Shown piece after piece: positions 1 to 8,616 of a stretch of 64,000 nt of DNA (its first letter is position 1; the number at the start of each line of letters is the position of its first letter). The notes beneath the pieces were generated by a model. The model had not been told where the DNA came from. It ran no database searches and saw only the letters and a list, made by a program, of their open reading frames with translations. A program made the translations under genes and the position numbers. Source of the stretch: Streptomyces sp. CB02366 (lineage in GTDB: Bacteria > Actinomycetota > Actinomycetes > Streptomycetales > Streptomycetaceae); assembly GCF_001905905.1 (NCBI RefSeq), contig NZ_LIVT01000006.1, forward strand, positions 175,723 to 239,722. Direction: 5' to 3'.

Positions 1-361
1 TCACGTGTGTGGTTGACCTGTTCTGGGCGGTGAACAGGGGCAATGCTGTGGCGATTTACCCTACTTGGCCCGTAAGTAACCAGCGACGGCGGCGTTTTCC
101 GCCCTGTGTGACTTCCCGGGCAGGCACTTTCCGGCCATCCTCACTCACCGCATACGCACAGAAGCGCTGAGTGCAAAAACTGGCGAGTGTATTCCTCTCC
201 GCGAGCTTCCGCAGGGGGTTGGGTGAATATGCCGAAGCACTGTTCTGATCTGGCTAAGCTCACGCGCAGTGAAGACGAGTTGAGATGAATTCGAGCGCTT
301 GTTCCTCAAGTCTCCGCTCACGTGCGCATACATCCCGGAATCAACCGCCAGAGGGTTTTAG
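1..361. other. Non-coding leader region upstream of the conservon
   Basis: No convincing gene is seen in these 361 bases. A perfect 7-bp inverted repeat (CCTGTTC at 17-23, GAACAGG at 32-38) could be the terminator of a gene lying to the left, or an operator. The stretch from about 220 to 350 is less GC-rich than its surroundings and probably carries the cvnA promoter. GAGGG at 351-355 is the ribosome binding site for the ATG at 362. Confidence 0.5.
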
Positions 362-1987
362 ATGGTCCGTGTTGAATCACCGCCGACCGACAGAGAAGTA
401 CCCGTCGTCCGCGTAGTCCTGCTTCCCGTGGTGCTGATCCTCGGCGCGACCGCCGCCGGGTCGGCCCTGGTCGCCCCGGCCGCGCGGATACCAGTCGCCG
501 TGTGCGGCGCGATCACCACGCTCCTGGTCGCCGTACTCACCGTGGCGCTGCACCGCCGACGGCACGCCATGCGCGTGCAGCGGGCGGAGTACGAACAGCG
601 CATCGCCTACCTGGACCACCGGATCCTCTCGCACGACGCCGAGACGGTACGGCTGACCAAGGAAGTCATGCCCGCCGCGATCAAGCGGCTGCGCGTGGGC
701 AATTCGCCCGAAGAGGTGATGCGCGACATCGTCGACGCGGACGTGGCCAACCGCCATCTGCCCAAGGCGCTGCGCGAGCAGATCCGCCAGGTCCTCGAAG
801 TCATCGACAACGAGGAGGCGCGCCGCGACTCCGCCCAGCGCGCCTTCGTCAGCGTCGCCCGCCGCGTCCAGGCGATCGTGCACCGACAGGCCAGCGAACT
901 GCGGGAGATGGAGGACCACTACGGGCGCAACCCCGAGGTCTTCGACGACCTCCTGCGCATCGACCACGGCACCGCGCTGATCGGCCGCCTCGCCGACTCC
1001 ATCGCCGTGCTCGGCGGCGCCCGGCCCAGCCGCCAGTGGCCCAAGCCCGTCCCGCTGTACAGCGTGCTGCGCGGTGCGATGTCCCGCATCCTGGAGTACC
1101 AGCGCGTCGATCTGCACTCGATCGCCAAGGTCGCCATCGTCGGCACCTCGGTCGAACCGCTCATCCACGCCTGCGCCGAACTCCTCGACAACGCCACCCG
1201 CTACTCCCCGCCCCAGACCCGGGTGCACGTCACCGCGGTCGAGGTGCAGACCGGCATCGCCATCGAGATCGAGGACGGCGGCGTCAGCCTCAGCGAGGAG
1301 GCCCGCGCCCGCGCCGAGAACATGCTCGCCCAGGCCCAGGCCGGCATCAACATGAACGACCTCGGGGAGTCCCCGCGCCTCGGCATGGCCGTCGTCGGCC
1401 GGCTCTCCCGGATGTACCAGCTCCAGGTGTCGCTGCGTCAGTCGGCGTACGGCGGCGTCCGCGCCGTCCTCGTCGTACCGCGCGACATGATCACCACCGG
1501 GCCCGCCCCGGGCATCGCCCACGGCATCGGCGCCACCTCGCGGCCCACCAGCTCGCTGGACATGTCGCAGCTCCAGCACGTGGTGCCGCCGCCCGGCAAG
1601 CGCAAGCCCAAGCCCGCCGCGACCGGGCCCGTGCCGTCCGTGGCCGCACCGGCCCCCGCGGCCCCGCGCCCGGCCGTCCCCGCGGCGGCCATGGAGGACG
1701 ACGTTCCCGTGGTCACCGAGTGGACCGAGAACGGGCTGCCGCAGCGCCGCAGCCGGGGCCGGGCCCCGCTCGGCTCGCACAACCTCCCGCAGCAGCCCCC
1801 GCCGGCCCCCGCCCACGCCAACGGCGCCCAGCCGGGCCGGGACCGGGGCGCGGGCGACGGAAGCGGCGGCGAGAAGCCCCCCGGCCTGTGGCTGGAGGCG
1901 TTCACCAAGGCCGTCAACGGCGTACCGCAGGAACGCAAGCACGGCGAAGACTCCGATGACGCGTGGGACAAGGGAGACCTGAAGTGA
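362..1987 (+). CDS. cvnA: Conservon sensor histidine-kinase-like ATPase (CvnA family)
   Basis: A 541-residue membrane protein that begins a conservon, a signalling unit of streptomycetes in which a kinase-like protein works with a roadblock protein, a DUF742 protein and a small GTPase. Two hydrophobic segments lie at about residues 16-38 and 43-63. A helical region follows, then a GHKL ATPase domain with an N-box (ELLDNATRYSPP, about 273-284) and a late G-box (LGMAVVGRLS, about 340). The last 140 residues are rich in Pro and Ala and look disordered. No convincing phospho-acceptor H-box was identified, as is usual in this family. The ATG follows GAGGG with about 6 bases between. The stop overlaps the next start (GTGA). 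Family assignment is firm because of the gene order; the signal sensed is unknown. Confidence 0.9.
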   Translation: MVRVESPPTDREVPVVRVVLLPVVLILGATAAGSALVAPAARIPVAVCGAITTLLVAVLTVALHRRRHAMRVQRAEYEQRIAYLDHRILSHDAETVRLTKEVMPAAIKRLRVGNSPEEVMRDIVDADVANRHLPKALREQIRQVLEVIDNEEARRDSAQRAFVSVARRVQAIVHRQASELREMEDHYGRNPEVFDDLLRIDHGTALIGRLADSIAVLGGARPSRQWPKPVPLYSVLRGAMSRILEYQRVDLHSIAKVAIVGTSVEPLIHACAELLDNATRYSPPQTRVHVTAVEVQTGIAIEIEDGGVSLSEEARARAENMLAQAQAGINMNDLGESPRLGMAVVGRLSRMYQLQVSLRQSAYGGVRAVLVVPRDMITTGPAPGIAHGIGATSRPTSSLDMSQLQHVVPPPGKRKPKPAATGPVPSVAAPAPAAPRPAVPAAAMEDDVPVVTEWTENGLPQRRSRGRAPLGSHNLPQQPPPAPAHANGAQPGRDRGAGDGSGGEKPPGLWLEAFTKAVNGVPQERKHGEDSDDAWDKGDLK

Positions 1988-2391
1988 TCCAGCAGCGGGG
2001 AAACATGGACTGGATGCTCAAGGAGCTGGCCGACGACGTCCCGAGCATCCACCAGATCGTGGTGCTCTCGTCGGACGGCCTGCGCATCGCCATGCACGGC
2101 GGCGACCCCGACGTCGCCGACCGGCTCGCGGCGGCCTGCGCCGGACTGCAGAGCCTGGCCGCCGCGGTGGCCACCGAGATCCCGTACAGCGACGGCCTCA
2201 TGAAGCTCGTCGTCATCGAGGTGACCGGCGGGTTCTTCTACCTGATGGCGGCTGGCACCGGCGCCTACCTCGCGGTCCTGGCCGGCGAGACCGTCGACGC
2301 CGGACTCGTCGGGGCCCGCATGCGGGACATGGTCGTGCGGATCGGAGCCCACCTGACCAGTCCGCCCCGCCACGGCGGGCAGTCCGGATGA
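1984..2391 (+). CDS. cvnB: Roadblock/LC7-domain conservon protein (CvnB family)
   Basis: A 135-residue protein with one roadblock/LC7 fold. Proteins of this family are thought to bind or regulate the conservon GTPase CvnD in a membrane-associated complex. I chose the GTG at 1984 because it overlaps the cvnA stop as GTGA; an upstream start at 1963 would overlap cvnA needlessly. Typical roadblock sequence runs from about residue 10 (DWMLKELADDVPSI) to 125. The stop overlaps the next ATG as ATGA, so the genes are probably translationally coupled. Confidence 0.9.
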   Translation: MIQQRGNMDWMLKELADDVPSIHQIVVLSSDGLRIAMHGGDPDVADRLAAACAGLQSLAAAVATEIPYSDGLMKLVVIEVTGGFFYLMAAGTGAYLAVLAGETVDAGLVGARMRDMVVRIGAHLTSPPRHGGQSG

Positions 2392-2759
2392 GCGGACCCC
2401 GACGGGAGCGCCGCAAGGCCGACCCGGACCTCCACGATCCGGAACGGCTGTACGTGATCACGGGCGACCTCGACACCGGAGGCCGGGACGCGCTCGACCT
2501 CGTCACCATGGTCGTCGCCCAGGCGGAGCCCTCGCCGACGTTCCAGCCCGAGCAGGCGGCCATCCTGCGGCTCTGCCAGTCCCCCCTGTCCGTCGCCGAG
2601 ATCTCGGCCTACCTCGGCCTGCCGTTCAGCGTGGTCACCTCGCTCCTGAGCGATCTCCTCGCGACCGAACTCATCGAGTCGCGCGCGCCGATCGTCCGCG
2701 CCACGCTCCCCGACAGGTCCCTTCTCGAAGCGGTGATGCATGGACTTCAGAAGCTCTGA
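2388..2759 (+). CDS. cvnC: DUF742 conservon protein (CvnC family)
   Basis: A 123-residue protein of the DUF742 family, the third component of Streptomyces conservons. The second half reads as a winged-helix-like module (about residues 60-105, ILRLCQSPLSVAEISAYLGLP). No DNA-binding function is established for the family; it is thought to help assemble the kinase-GTPase complex. Its start overlaps cvnB by 4 bases and its end overlaps cvnD by 20 bases, as expected of a tightly coupled operon. Confidence 0.9.
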   Translation: MSGPRRERRKADPDLHDPERLYVITGDLDTGGRDALDLVTMVVAQAEPSPTFQPEQAAILRLCQSPLSVAEISAYLGLPFSVVTSLLSDLLATELIESRAPIVRATLPDRSLLEAVMHGLQKL

Positions 2760-3354
2760 CACGATCACCGGACCCCGCAGCGAGGACGTCCTGCCCACCA
2801 CGGCCACCGCCGCGGTGAAGGTCGTGATCGTCGGAGGGTTCGGGGTCGGCAAGACGACCATGGTCGGCTCGGTGAGCGAGATCCGGCCGCTGACGACCGA
2901 AGAGACCATGACCCAGGCCGGCGTCGGCGTGGACGACAACGCCGGGGTGGAGACGAAGACCGCCACCACGGTCGCCATGGACTTCGGGCGCATCAGCCTC
3001 AGCGAGGAACTGGTCCTCTACCTGTTCGGCACCCCCGGCCAGGAGCGCTTCTGGTTCCTGTGGAACGGCCTCTTCGAGGGCGCCCTCGGCGCCGTCGTCC
3101 TCATCGACACGAGACGGCTGGAGGTCAGCTTCGACGTCATCGGGCGGCTGGAGGAGCGCGGCGTGCCGTTCGTGGTGGCCGTGAACACCTTCCCCAACGC
3201 ACCGCACCACCCGGTCGGGGCCCTGCGCAGGGCCCTCGACCTGCCGGACGAGGTACCGATGATCGACTGCGACGCCCGGCTGCGCACGTCCAGCCGCGAC
3301 GTGCTGATGACCCTGATGCGCTACCTGCACAGCCTGGCCGTCCCCCTCGCCTGA
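2740..3354 (+). CDS. cvnD: Conservon small GTPase (CvnD family)
   Basis: A 204-residue Ras-like/MglA-like GTPase, the output switch of the conservon. The P-loop GGFGVGKTT lies at residues 32-40, the G3 motif GTPGQ at 97-101, and a degenerate G4 motif (NTFP rather than NKxD) at about 149-152; this degeneracy is normal for the CvnD family. It overlaps the end of cvnC by 20 bases. A P450 gene follows after 128 bases and probably belongs to the same conservon. Confidence 0.92.
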   Translation: MDFRSSDTITGPRSEDVLPTTATAAVKVVIVGGFGVGKTTMVGSVSEIRPLTTEETMTQAGVGVDDNAGVETKTATTVAMDFGRISLSEELVLYLFGTPGQERFWFLWNGLFEGALGAVVLIDTRRLEVSFDVIGRLEERGVPFVVAVNTFPNAPHHPVGALRRALDLPDEVPMIDCDARLRTSSRDVLMTLMRYLHSLAVPLA

Positions 3355-3482
3355 CGCCGTACGCGCCGGAGCCCCGCGACCGGAGCCCCGGCCGGGTCGT
3401 ACGCCATCCCGCGGCGCACGACCCCGGCCGGGCCCGCCCCCGTTCGCGCACCGGCACCGGAATCCTGATCCCTGGAGACCCT

Positions 3483-5042
3483 GTGACAACCCCCTTCCAC
3501 CACGAGCCCGGCGCCGTCCCCCCGCCGCAGTGCCCGGCCCACAACCTCGACATCGGCCCCGGCGGACTGCGCCGCCTGTACGGCCCCGAGGCGGAGAACG
3601 ACCCCGCCGGCCTCTACGCCAAACTCCGCGCCGAACACGGCACGGTCGCCCCGGTCCTGCTCCACGGCGACGTCCCCGCCTGGCTGGTGCTCGGCCACAG
3701 CGAGAACCTCCACCTCACCCGTACGCCGTCCCAGTTCTCCCGGGACTCGCGGCGCTGGCGCGCCCTCCAGGACGGCACCGTCGCCCCGGACCACCCGCTC
3801 GCGCCGATCTTCACCTGGCAGCCCGTCTGCGTGTTCGCCGACGGCACCCAGCACGAACGGCAGCGCGGCGCCGTCACCGACAGCATGGCGCGCATCGACA
3901 CCCGGGGCGTCCGCCGCCACATCAACCGCTTCAGCAACCGGCTCGTCAACGACTTCTGCGAGAAGGGCTCCGCCGACCTGGTCGGCCAGTTCGCGGAGCA
4001 CCTGCCGATGATGGTCGTGTGCGCGATCTTCGGCATGCCGGAGGAGTACGACGAGCGCCTGGTCCAGGCGGCCCGGGACATGATCCGCGGCACCGAGACC
4101 GCCGTGAGCAGCAACGCCCACGTCGTGTCCGTCCTGACCCGGCTGGTGGAACGCCGCCGCGCCGCCCCCGAGCCGGACTTCGCGAGCTGGCTGGTCGAAC
4201 ACCCCGCGAAGATGACCGACGTCGAGGTGGTCGAACATCTGCGCCTCACCCTGATCGCCGCCTACGAGTCCACCGCCAACCTCATCGCCAACGTGCTGCG
4301 AATGGTCCTGACCGACCCCCGCTTCCGCGCCCGGCTCAGCGGCGGCCACATGACCGTCCCCGAGGCGGTGGAGCAGACCCTCTGGGACGAGCCGCCGTTC
4401 ACCGCCGTCTTCGGCCGCTGGGCGGTCGGCGACACCGAGCTCGGGGGGCAGCGGATCAAGGCGGGCGACGCCCTGCTCGTCGGGATCGCCCCCGCCAACA
4501 CCGACCCCGCGGTCCGCCCCGACCTCCGCGCCGACATGGGCGGCAACCGCGCCCACCTCGCCTTCAGCGGAGGCCCCCACGAGTGCCCGGGCCAGGACAT
4601 CGGCCGGGCCATCGCCGACGTCGGGGTCGACGCCCTCCTGATGCGCCTGCCGGACCTGGAACTCGGCGTCGAGGAGAGCGAGTTGCGCTGGGTCGGCAAC
4701 ATCATGTCCCGCCATCTGGTCGAACTGCCGGTGAAGTTCGCCCCCAGTCCGCAGCAGAAGCTGGACGCCGACCCCCTCTCGGTGATGTCCCGCAACGCCC
4801 GCCCGGCCGACGCCTGGGAGATCTCCTCCCCGGCCAGGACCGTCCCCGAGCCCCGGCACGAGGCGGCCGGGGCGCAGCCCGCCCACGCCCCCGGCGCCCC
4901 GCCCCGCCCCGCACCGGCCGCACCCGCGCCGGTGCCAGACCCCGTGGAGCCCGCCCCGGCGGCGGCGATCCCGCCGCAGCGCCGGCCCGCGGCCCCCGCC
5001 CGGCTCTGGCAGACGGTCACCCGCTGGTGGAACGGCCACTGA
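3483..5042 (+). CDS. cvnE: Cytochrome P450, CYP157-like, lacking the EXXR motif
   Basis: A 519-residue P450 in the position used by conservon-linked P450 genes. The haem-ligand loop FSGGPHECPGQ places the thiolate cysteine at residue 368. The I-helix region reads AAYESTANL (about 259-267), not the usual AGxDT form. The K-helix, where nearly all P450s carry EXXR, reads E297-Q-T-L-W301, so the arginine is absent. CYP157 enzymes of Streptomyces are the known exception, with an EQSLW sequence there. The last 100 residues are Pro/Ala-rich and end in a basic-aromatic TRWWNGH. The GTG at 3483 starts just before the conserved N-terminus; the frame is open further upstream but overlaps cvnD. Substrate and redox partner are unknown. 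Confidence 0.9.
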   Translation: MTTPFHHEPGAVPPPQCPAHNLDIGPGGLRRLYGPEAENDPAGLYAKLRAEHGTVAPVLLHGDVPAWLVLGHSENLHLTRTPSQFSRDSRRWRALQDGTVAPDHPLAPIFTWQPVCVFADGTQHERQRGAVTDSMARIDTRGVRRHINRFSNRLVNDFCEKGSADLVGQFAEHLPMMVVCAIFGMPEEYDERLVQAARDMIRGTETAVSSNAHVVSVLTRLVERRRAAPEPDFASWLVEHPAKMTDVEVVEHLRLTLIAAYESTANLIANVLRMVLTDPRFRARLSGGHMTVPEAVEQTLWDEPPFTAVFGRWAVGDTELGGQRIKAGDALLVGIAPANTDPAVRPDLRADMGGNRAHLAFSGGPHECPGQDIGRAIADVGVDALLMRLPDLELGVEESELRWVGNIMSRHLVELPVKFAPSPQQKLDADPLSVMSRNARPADAWEISSPARTVPEPRHEAAGAQPAHAPGAPPRPAPAAPAPVPDPVEPAPAAAIPPQRRPAAPARLWQTVTRWWNGH

Positions 5043-5244
5043 CCCACGGCCGGCAGTCCGACCGGCCGACAGCCTGACCCGCTGACCGGGGCACGGTCGC
5101 GGCGGCCCCGGACCACGCCCACGGACCGGGCCGCCACCGTGCGCTCCGCCGCGCCGTGCGCCCCGACGGGGCGGGCGGCGCCGCGGAGGGCGCCGGGCGC
5201 GGGCGGCGCCGGGGGAGCCGGACCTGCCCGTACCATCGAGCAGC

Positions 5245-6591
5245 GTGAAGCTGACAATTCTTGGCGGTGGCGGATTCCGGGTGCCTCTCGTGTACGGGGC
5301 CCTCCTCGGCGATCACGCGGAGGGCCGCGTCACCCGGGTCACCCTGTACGACACCGACGCCGACCGGCTCACCGCCGTCACCCGTGTCCTGGCGGAACAG
5401 GGCCGGGACGTCGCGGACGCCCCCGCCGTCGTCGCCACCACGGAGCTGGACGAGGCGCTGCGCGGCGCCGACTTCGTCTTCTCCGCCATCCGCGTCGGCG
5501 GTCTGGCCGGCCGCGCCGCCGACGAACGGATCGCCTTCGACGAGGGCGTGCTGGGCCAGGAGACGGTCGGCGCCGGAGGCGTCGCCTACGGGCTGCGCAC
5601 CGTCCCCGTCGCCCTCGACCTCGCCCGGCGCATCGCCCGGATCGCCCCGGACGCCTGGACCATCAACTTCACCAATCCGGCCGGCCTCGTCACCGAGGCC
5701 ATGTCCCGGCACCTGGGCGACCGGGTCATCGGGATCTGCGACTCCCCGGTCGGGCTGGGCCGGCGCATCGCCCGCGTCCTGGGGGCCGACCCGGACCGCG
5801 CCCGGATCGACTACGCGGGCCTCAACCACCTGGGGTGGGTGCGGGGGCTGTACGTGGACGGCCGGGACGAGCTGCCCCGGCTGCTGGCCGACCCGAAGCT
5901 CCTCGGCTCCTTCGAGGAGGGCCGCCTCTTCGGCGCGGACCTGCTCCGGTCGCTGGGCGCGATCCCCAACGAGTACCTGCACTACTACTACTTCAACCGG
6001 GAAGCCGTCCGCGCCCACCGGCGGGCCGAGCGCACCCGGGGCGCCTTCCTCCAGGACCAGCAGGAGGGCTTCTACGCCCGGATGCGCGAGCCGGACGCTC
6101 CTGCCCTGGCCGCCTGGGAACGCACCCGCGCCGAGCGCGAGGCCACGTACATGGCGGAGAACCGCGAGGCCGCCGGGGCGGGGGAGCGGGAGGGGGGCGA
6201 CCTGGAGTCCGGCGGCTACGAACAGGTCGCGCTCGCCCTGATGCGGGCCGTCGCCCGCGACGAACGCGCCTCGCTGATCCTCAACGTCCGCAACCGCACC
6301 GCGCTTCCGGCCCTGGACGCGGACGCCGTCGTCGAGGTCCCCTGCCTCGTCGACGCGAACGGGGCGCGTCCGCTGGCCGTCCCGCCGCTTCCGTACCACG
6401 CGCTCGGGTTGGTCGGCACGGTGAAGGCCGTGGAGCGGGCGGTGCTGGAGGCGGCGGAGAGCGGATCCCGCGCGGCGGCCGTCCAGGCGTTCGCCCTGCA
6501 CCCGCTGGTCGATTCCGTGACGGTGGCCCGGCGGCTGCTCGACCGGTACACCGAGGTCCACCCGGGCCTCGCCCACCTCGACCGGCCCTGA
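5245..6591 (+). CDS. Family 4 glycoside hydrolase (6-phospho-beta-glucosidase type)
   Basis: A 448-residue NAD- and divalent-metal-dependent GH4 enzyme. These cleave glycosidic bonds by transient oxidation at C3, usually of 6-phospho-glucosides delivered by a PTS. Visible motifs are the N-terminal dinucleotide fold ILGGGGFRVPLV (4-15), NFTNPAGLVTEA (about 141-152), a CDSP motif at about 165 in the metal-binding position, and YAGLNHLGW (about 190-198), typical of the 6-phospho-beta-glucosidase branch. It stands alone, with no PTS gene beside it. The GTG at 5245 gives the canonical MKLTILGGGG start. Substrate specificity (beta- versus alpha-linked, phosphorylated or not) is inferred. Confidence 0.87.
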   Translation: MKLTILGGGGFRVPLVYGALLGDHAEGRVTRVTLYDTDADRLTAVTRVLAEQGRDVADAPAVVATTELDEALRGADFVFSAIRVGGLAGRAADERIAFDEGVLGQETVGAGGVAYGLRTVPVALDLARRIARIAPDAWTINFTNPAGLVTEAMSRHLGDRVIGICDSPVGLGRRIARVLGADPDRARIDYAGLNHLGWVRGLYVDGRDELPRLLADPKLLGSFEEGRLFGADLLRSLGAIPNEYLHYYYFNREAVRAHRRAERTRGAFLQDQQEGFYARMREPDAPALAAWERTRAEREATYMAENREAAGAGEREGGDLESGGYEQVALALMRAVARDERASLILNVRNRTALPALDADAVVEVPCLVDANGARPLAVPPLPYHALGLVGTVKAVERAVLEAAESGSRAAAVQAFALHPLVDSVTVARRLLDRYTEVHPGLAHLDRP

Positions 6592-6594
6592 CCC

Positions 6595-6652
6595 CCGGCC
6601 CCCTGAGCGGCAGGCCGTCCGGACCGGCTCGACCCGCCGCTCAGGGGGCCGG
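6595..6652. terminator. Bidirectional terminator between convergent genes
   Basis: Perfect 17-bp inverted repeat, CCGGCCCCCTGAGCGGC at 6595-6611 and its complement at 6636-6652, with a 24-base loop. It starts 3 bases after the GH4 stop. Its right arm contains the stop codon and last codons of the convergent minus-strand gene, so it can serve both transcripts. No T-tract is present, which is common in Streptomyces. Confidence 0.8.
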
Positions 6653-7078
6653 TACGGCGCGGGGCTCTCCGGCCGAGGACCAGCGCGGCGCCACGCCGGT
6701 CAGCTGGCAGACCATCAGGAAGAGCGGGATGGGCGGAGTGTACGGAGTGGGGGCGTCCGGGGAGTGGATCAGCCGGGGCCGCCCGCCGGGCACGTCCGCG
6801 TCCCGTGCGTAGGTCACCTGCTCGGGCCAGTCGAGTTCCAGGTCGGAGCCGGCCGGGACGATCCACCACCACCGGTCCGCGTCGGCGAAGACGCAACCGG
6901 TACGCGGCAGGTGGGACATGAGGCGGAAGCCGTGCCGGGCGGGCACCCCGACCGCGTCGCAGCCCAGGGAGACCGACATCGAGCCCGGCAGGGCCAGCCG
7001 CGTCCGGCCGACGCGGGCCTGCTCGGGTGTCCGGTCCCGGCGCCCCGTCCGCAGCCGGGCCAGCGCGTGCCTCAACAC
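6641..7078 (-). CDS. Conserved Streptomyces protein of unknown function
   Basis: A 145-residue soluble protein without a recognised domain. It contains a Trp-rich stretch (DRWWWIVPAGSD) and a conserved-looking tail (HSPDAPTPYTPPIPLFLM). I chose the GTG at 7078 because it overlaps the stop of the upstream ATP-binding gene (GTGTTGA), which indicates translational coupling; a longer frame to 7312 lies entirely inside that gene. The pairing suggests a partner role for the anti-sigma-like ATPase, but nothing in the sequence states what it is. Confidence 0.7.
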   Translation of the reverse strand: MLRHALARLRTGRRDRTPEQARVGRTRLALPGSMSVSLGCDAVGVPARHGFRLMSHLPRTGCVFADADRWWWIVPAGSDLELDWPEQVTYARDADVPGGRPRLIHSPDAPTPYTPPIPLFLMVCQLTGVAPRWSSAGEPRAVPAP

Positions 7079-7548
7079 GGCTGCTCGGCGCCGGAGTGCT
7101 TCCCGGCGTCGTGCGGCAGCTCGGCCCAGACGATGCGCCCGGAGGCGTCCCCCGCGTCGTGCGAACCCCAGGCGCTGCTCATCGCGTCCACGAGGAGCAG
7201 ACCGCGGCCGTGCTCGTCGTCGGAGGAACGGCGCAACCGCGGGCCGCCGGGCTGGTGGCCCTGGTCCTGCACGGCTATCCGCAGCCGTCCGCCGGGACGG
7301 CTCAGCTCGCACACCACCCGGGTGCTCGCGGTGTGCACCACCGCGTTGGTCACCAGCTCGGAGACGATCAGGACAGCGGCGTCACAGGTGTCGCGGCCCA
7401 GCTTCCAGGCGTCCAGCCGGGCGCGCGTCAGCTCGCGGGCGCCTGCCACCGACCCGGGGCGCGCCGGCAGCGCGAAGCAGTAACGGAGCGCCTCCGTCCC
7501 GGGGCTGAGGTCCATGAGCCGGGGGATGAGCGCACTGCCAGGTGCCAC
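7072..7548 (-). CDS. Anti-sigma-factor-type ATP-binding protein (RsbW/SpoIIAB-like)
   Basis: A 158-residue stand-alone GHKL ATPase of the HATPase_c_2 type common in Streptomyces. The N-box LIVSELVTNAVVHT and a G-box (HGRGLLLVDAMSSAWG) are clear. Such proteins are homologous to anti-sigma serine kinases, and members sit next to HTH/DUF397 genes in WhiJ and AbaA loci, exactly as here, where the pair is divergent across a 207-base gap. The annotated start is GTG/ATG at 7548; an internal Met at about 7515 (MDLSPGTEALRY) also fits. Its partner sigma factor or regulator is not identifiable. Confidence 0.85.
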   Translation of the reverse strand: MAPGSALIPRLMDLSPGTEALRYCFALPARPGSVAGARELTRARLDAWKLGRDTCDAAVLIVSELVTNAVVHTASTRVVCELSRPGGRLRIAVQDQGHQPGGPRLRRSSDDEHGRGLLLVDAMSSAWGSHDAGDASGRIVWAELPHDAGKHSGAEQPC

Positions 7549-7671
7549 GACCGATTCCTCACAGTGGGGGCTGCGTCACGCTTCGTCCCCCCGGCGGGCC
7601 GGGAGCGGGCGTGACTGAGCGAACTGGTTCGGGAGCCAACTCTCCCCCTGACGATGACACTTGGCAAGAGG

Positions 7672-7692
7672 CACTCTGAAATTTGCAGAGTG
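7672..7692. promoter_or_regulatory. Candidate operator in the divergent promoter region
   Basis: Perfect 7-bp inverted repeat CACTCTG (7672-7678) and CAGAGTG (7686-7692) around the A/T-rich centre AAATTTG. It is 64 bases upstream of the HTH gene start and lies between that gene and the divergent ATPase gene. It is a natural site for autoregulation by the HTH protein; this is inferred from position and symmetry only. Confidence 0.5.
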
Positions 7693-7755
7693 GCCGTGTC
7701 GTCGCGGGTGTGCGCATGGCACACTGCTCGCAAACAGCGCATGGGGAGGTCTGAA

Positions 7756-8616
7756 GTGAGCGAACCGCGGTCCGCCCCGACCGTGGGCCAGGTCGTTCTC
7801 GGCAAGCGCCTGCAGGATCTGCGCGAGCGTGTCGGCCTCACCCGCGACCAGGCGGCGAAGGTGCTCCGGGTCGCCCCGGCCACGATACGCAGGATGGAGA
7901 CGGCCGAGGTCGGGCTGAAGATCCCCTACGTCCAGCTGCTGTTGAAGGCGTACGGCGTCGACGACCAGGAGGCCGACGCCTTCGTCGACCTGGCGGAGGA
8001 GGCGAACAAGCCGGGCTGGTGGCAGCGTTTCCACGACGTCCTGCCCGACTGGTTCAGCATGTACGTCAGCCTGGAGGGGGCGGCGAGCCTGCTGCGCATG
8101 TACGAGCCCCACTTCGTGCCCGGACTGCTCCAGACCGAGGAGTACGCCCGCTCCGTGATGCGCACCGGAGCGGTCGGCCAGACCCGCCCGGAGGACATCG
8201 AGCGCCACGTGGCGCTGCGGATGGAGCGGCAGTCCCTGCTGGCCAAGCCCGACGCCCCCAAGCTGTGGGTGATCATGGACGAGACCGTGCTGCAGCGTCC
8301 CGTCGGCAGCGCCCGGGTGATGCGCGAGCAGGCCGACAAGCTGCTCGAAGCGACCGAGCTGGCCCACGTCACGTTGCAGATAGCGGAGTTCGCCACCGGC
8401 CACCACCCGGGCACCTACGGCCCGTTCGTCCTCTTCCGGTTCGCCGTCCCCGAACTCCCCGACATGGTCTACAGCGAGTACCTGACCGGAGCCGTCTACT
8501 TCGACGCCCGCCCCGAGGTGGCCTCCTACCTCGAAGTCATGGACCGCATGGCGGCTCAGGCCGCGACTGCACAACGCACGAAGGAAATCCTCCGGGACTT
8601 CCGCAAGGAGCTGTGA
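7756..8616 (+). CDS. XRE-family HTH regulator with DUF5753 domain (WhiJ/AbaA type)
   Basis: A 286-residue regulator with an N-terminal Cro/C1-type helix-turn-helix (about residues 12-65, with LGKRLQDLRERVGLTRDQAA and VAPATIRRMETAEVG) followed by a DUF5753 effector domain (about 95-280). The GTG at 7756 is chosen because GGGGAGG lies just upstream with normal spacing; an in-frame ATG at 7741 would cover that site. Its stop overlaps the next ATG by one base. This HTH plus DUF397 pair is the hallmark of WhiJ-like developmental regulators, of which Streptomyces has dozens. Confidence 0.9.
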   Translation: MSEPRSAPTVGQVVLGKRLQDLRERVGLTRDQAAKVLRVAPATIRRMETAEVGLKIPYVQLLLKAYGVDDQEADAFVDLAEEANKPGWWQRFHDVLPDWFSMYVSLEGAASLLRMYEPHFVPGLLQTEEYARSVMRTGAVGQTRPEDIERHVALRMERQSLLAKPDAPKLWVIMDETVLQRPVGSARVMREQADKLLEATELAHVTLQIAEFATGHHPGTYGPFVLFRFAVPELPDMVYSEYLTGAVYFDARPEVASYLEVMDRMAAQAATAQRTKEILRDFRKEL

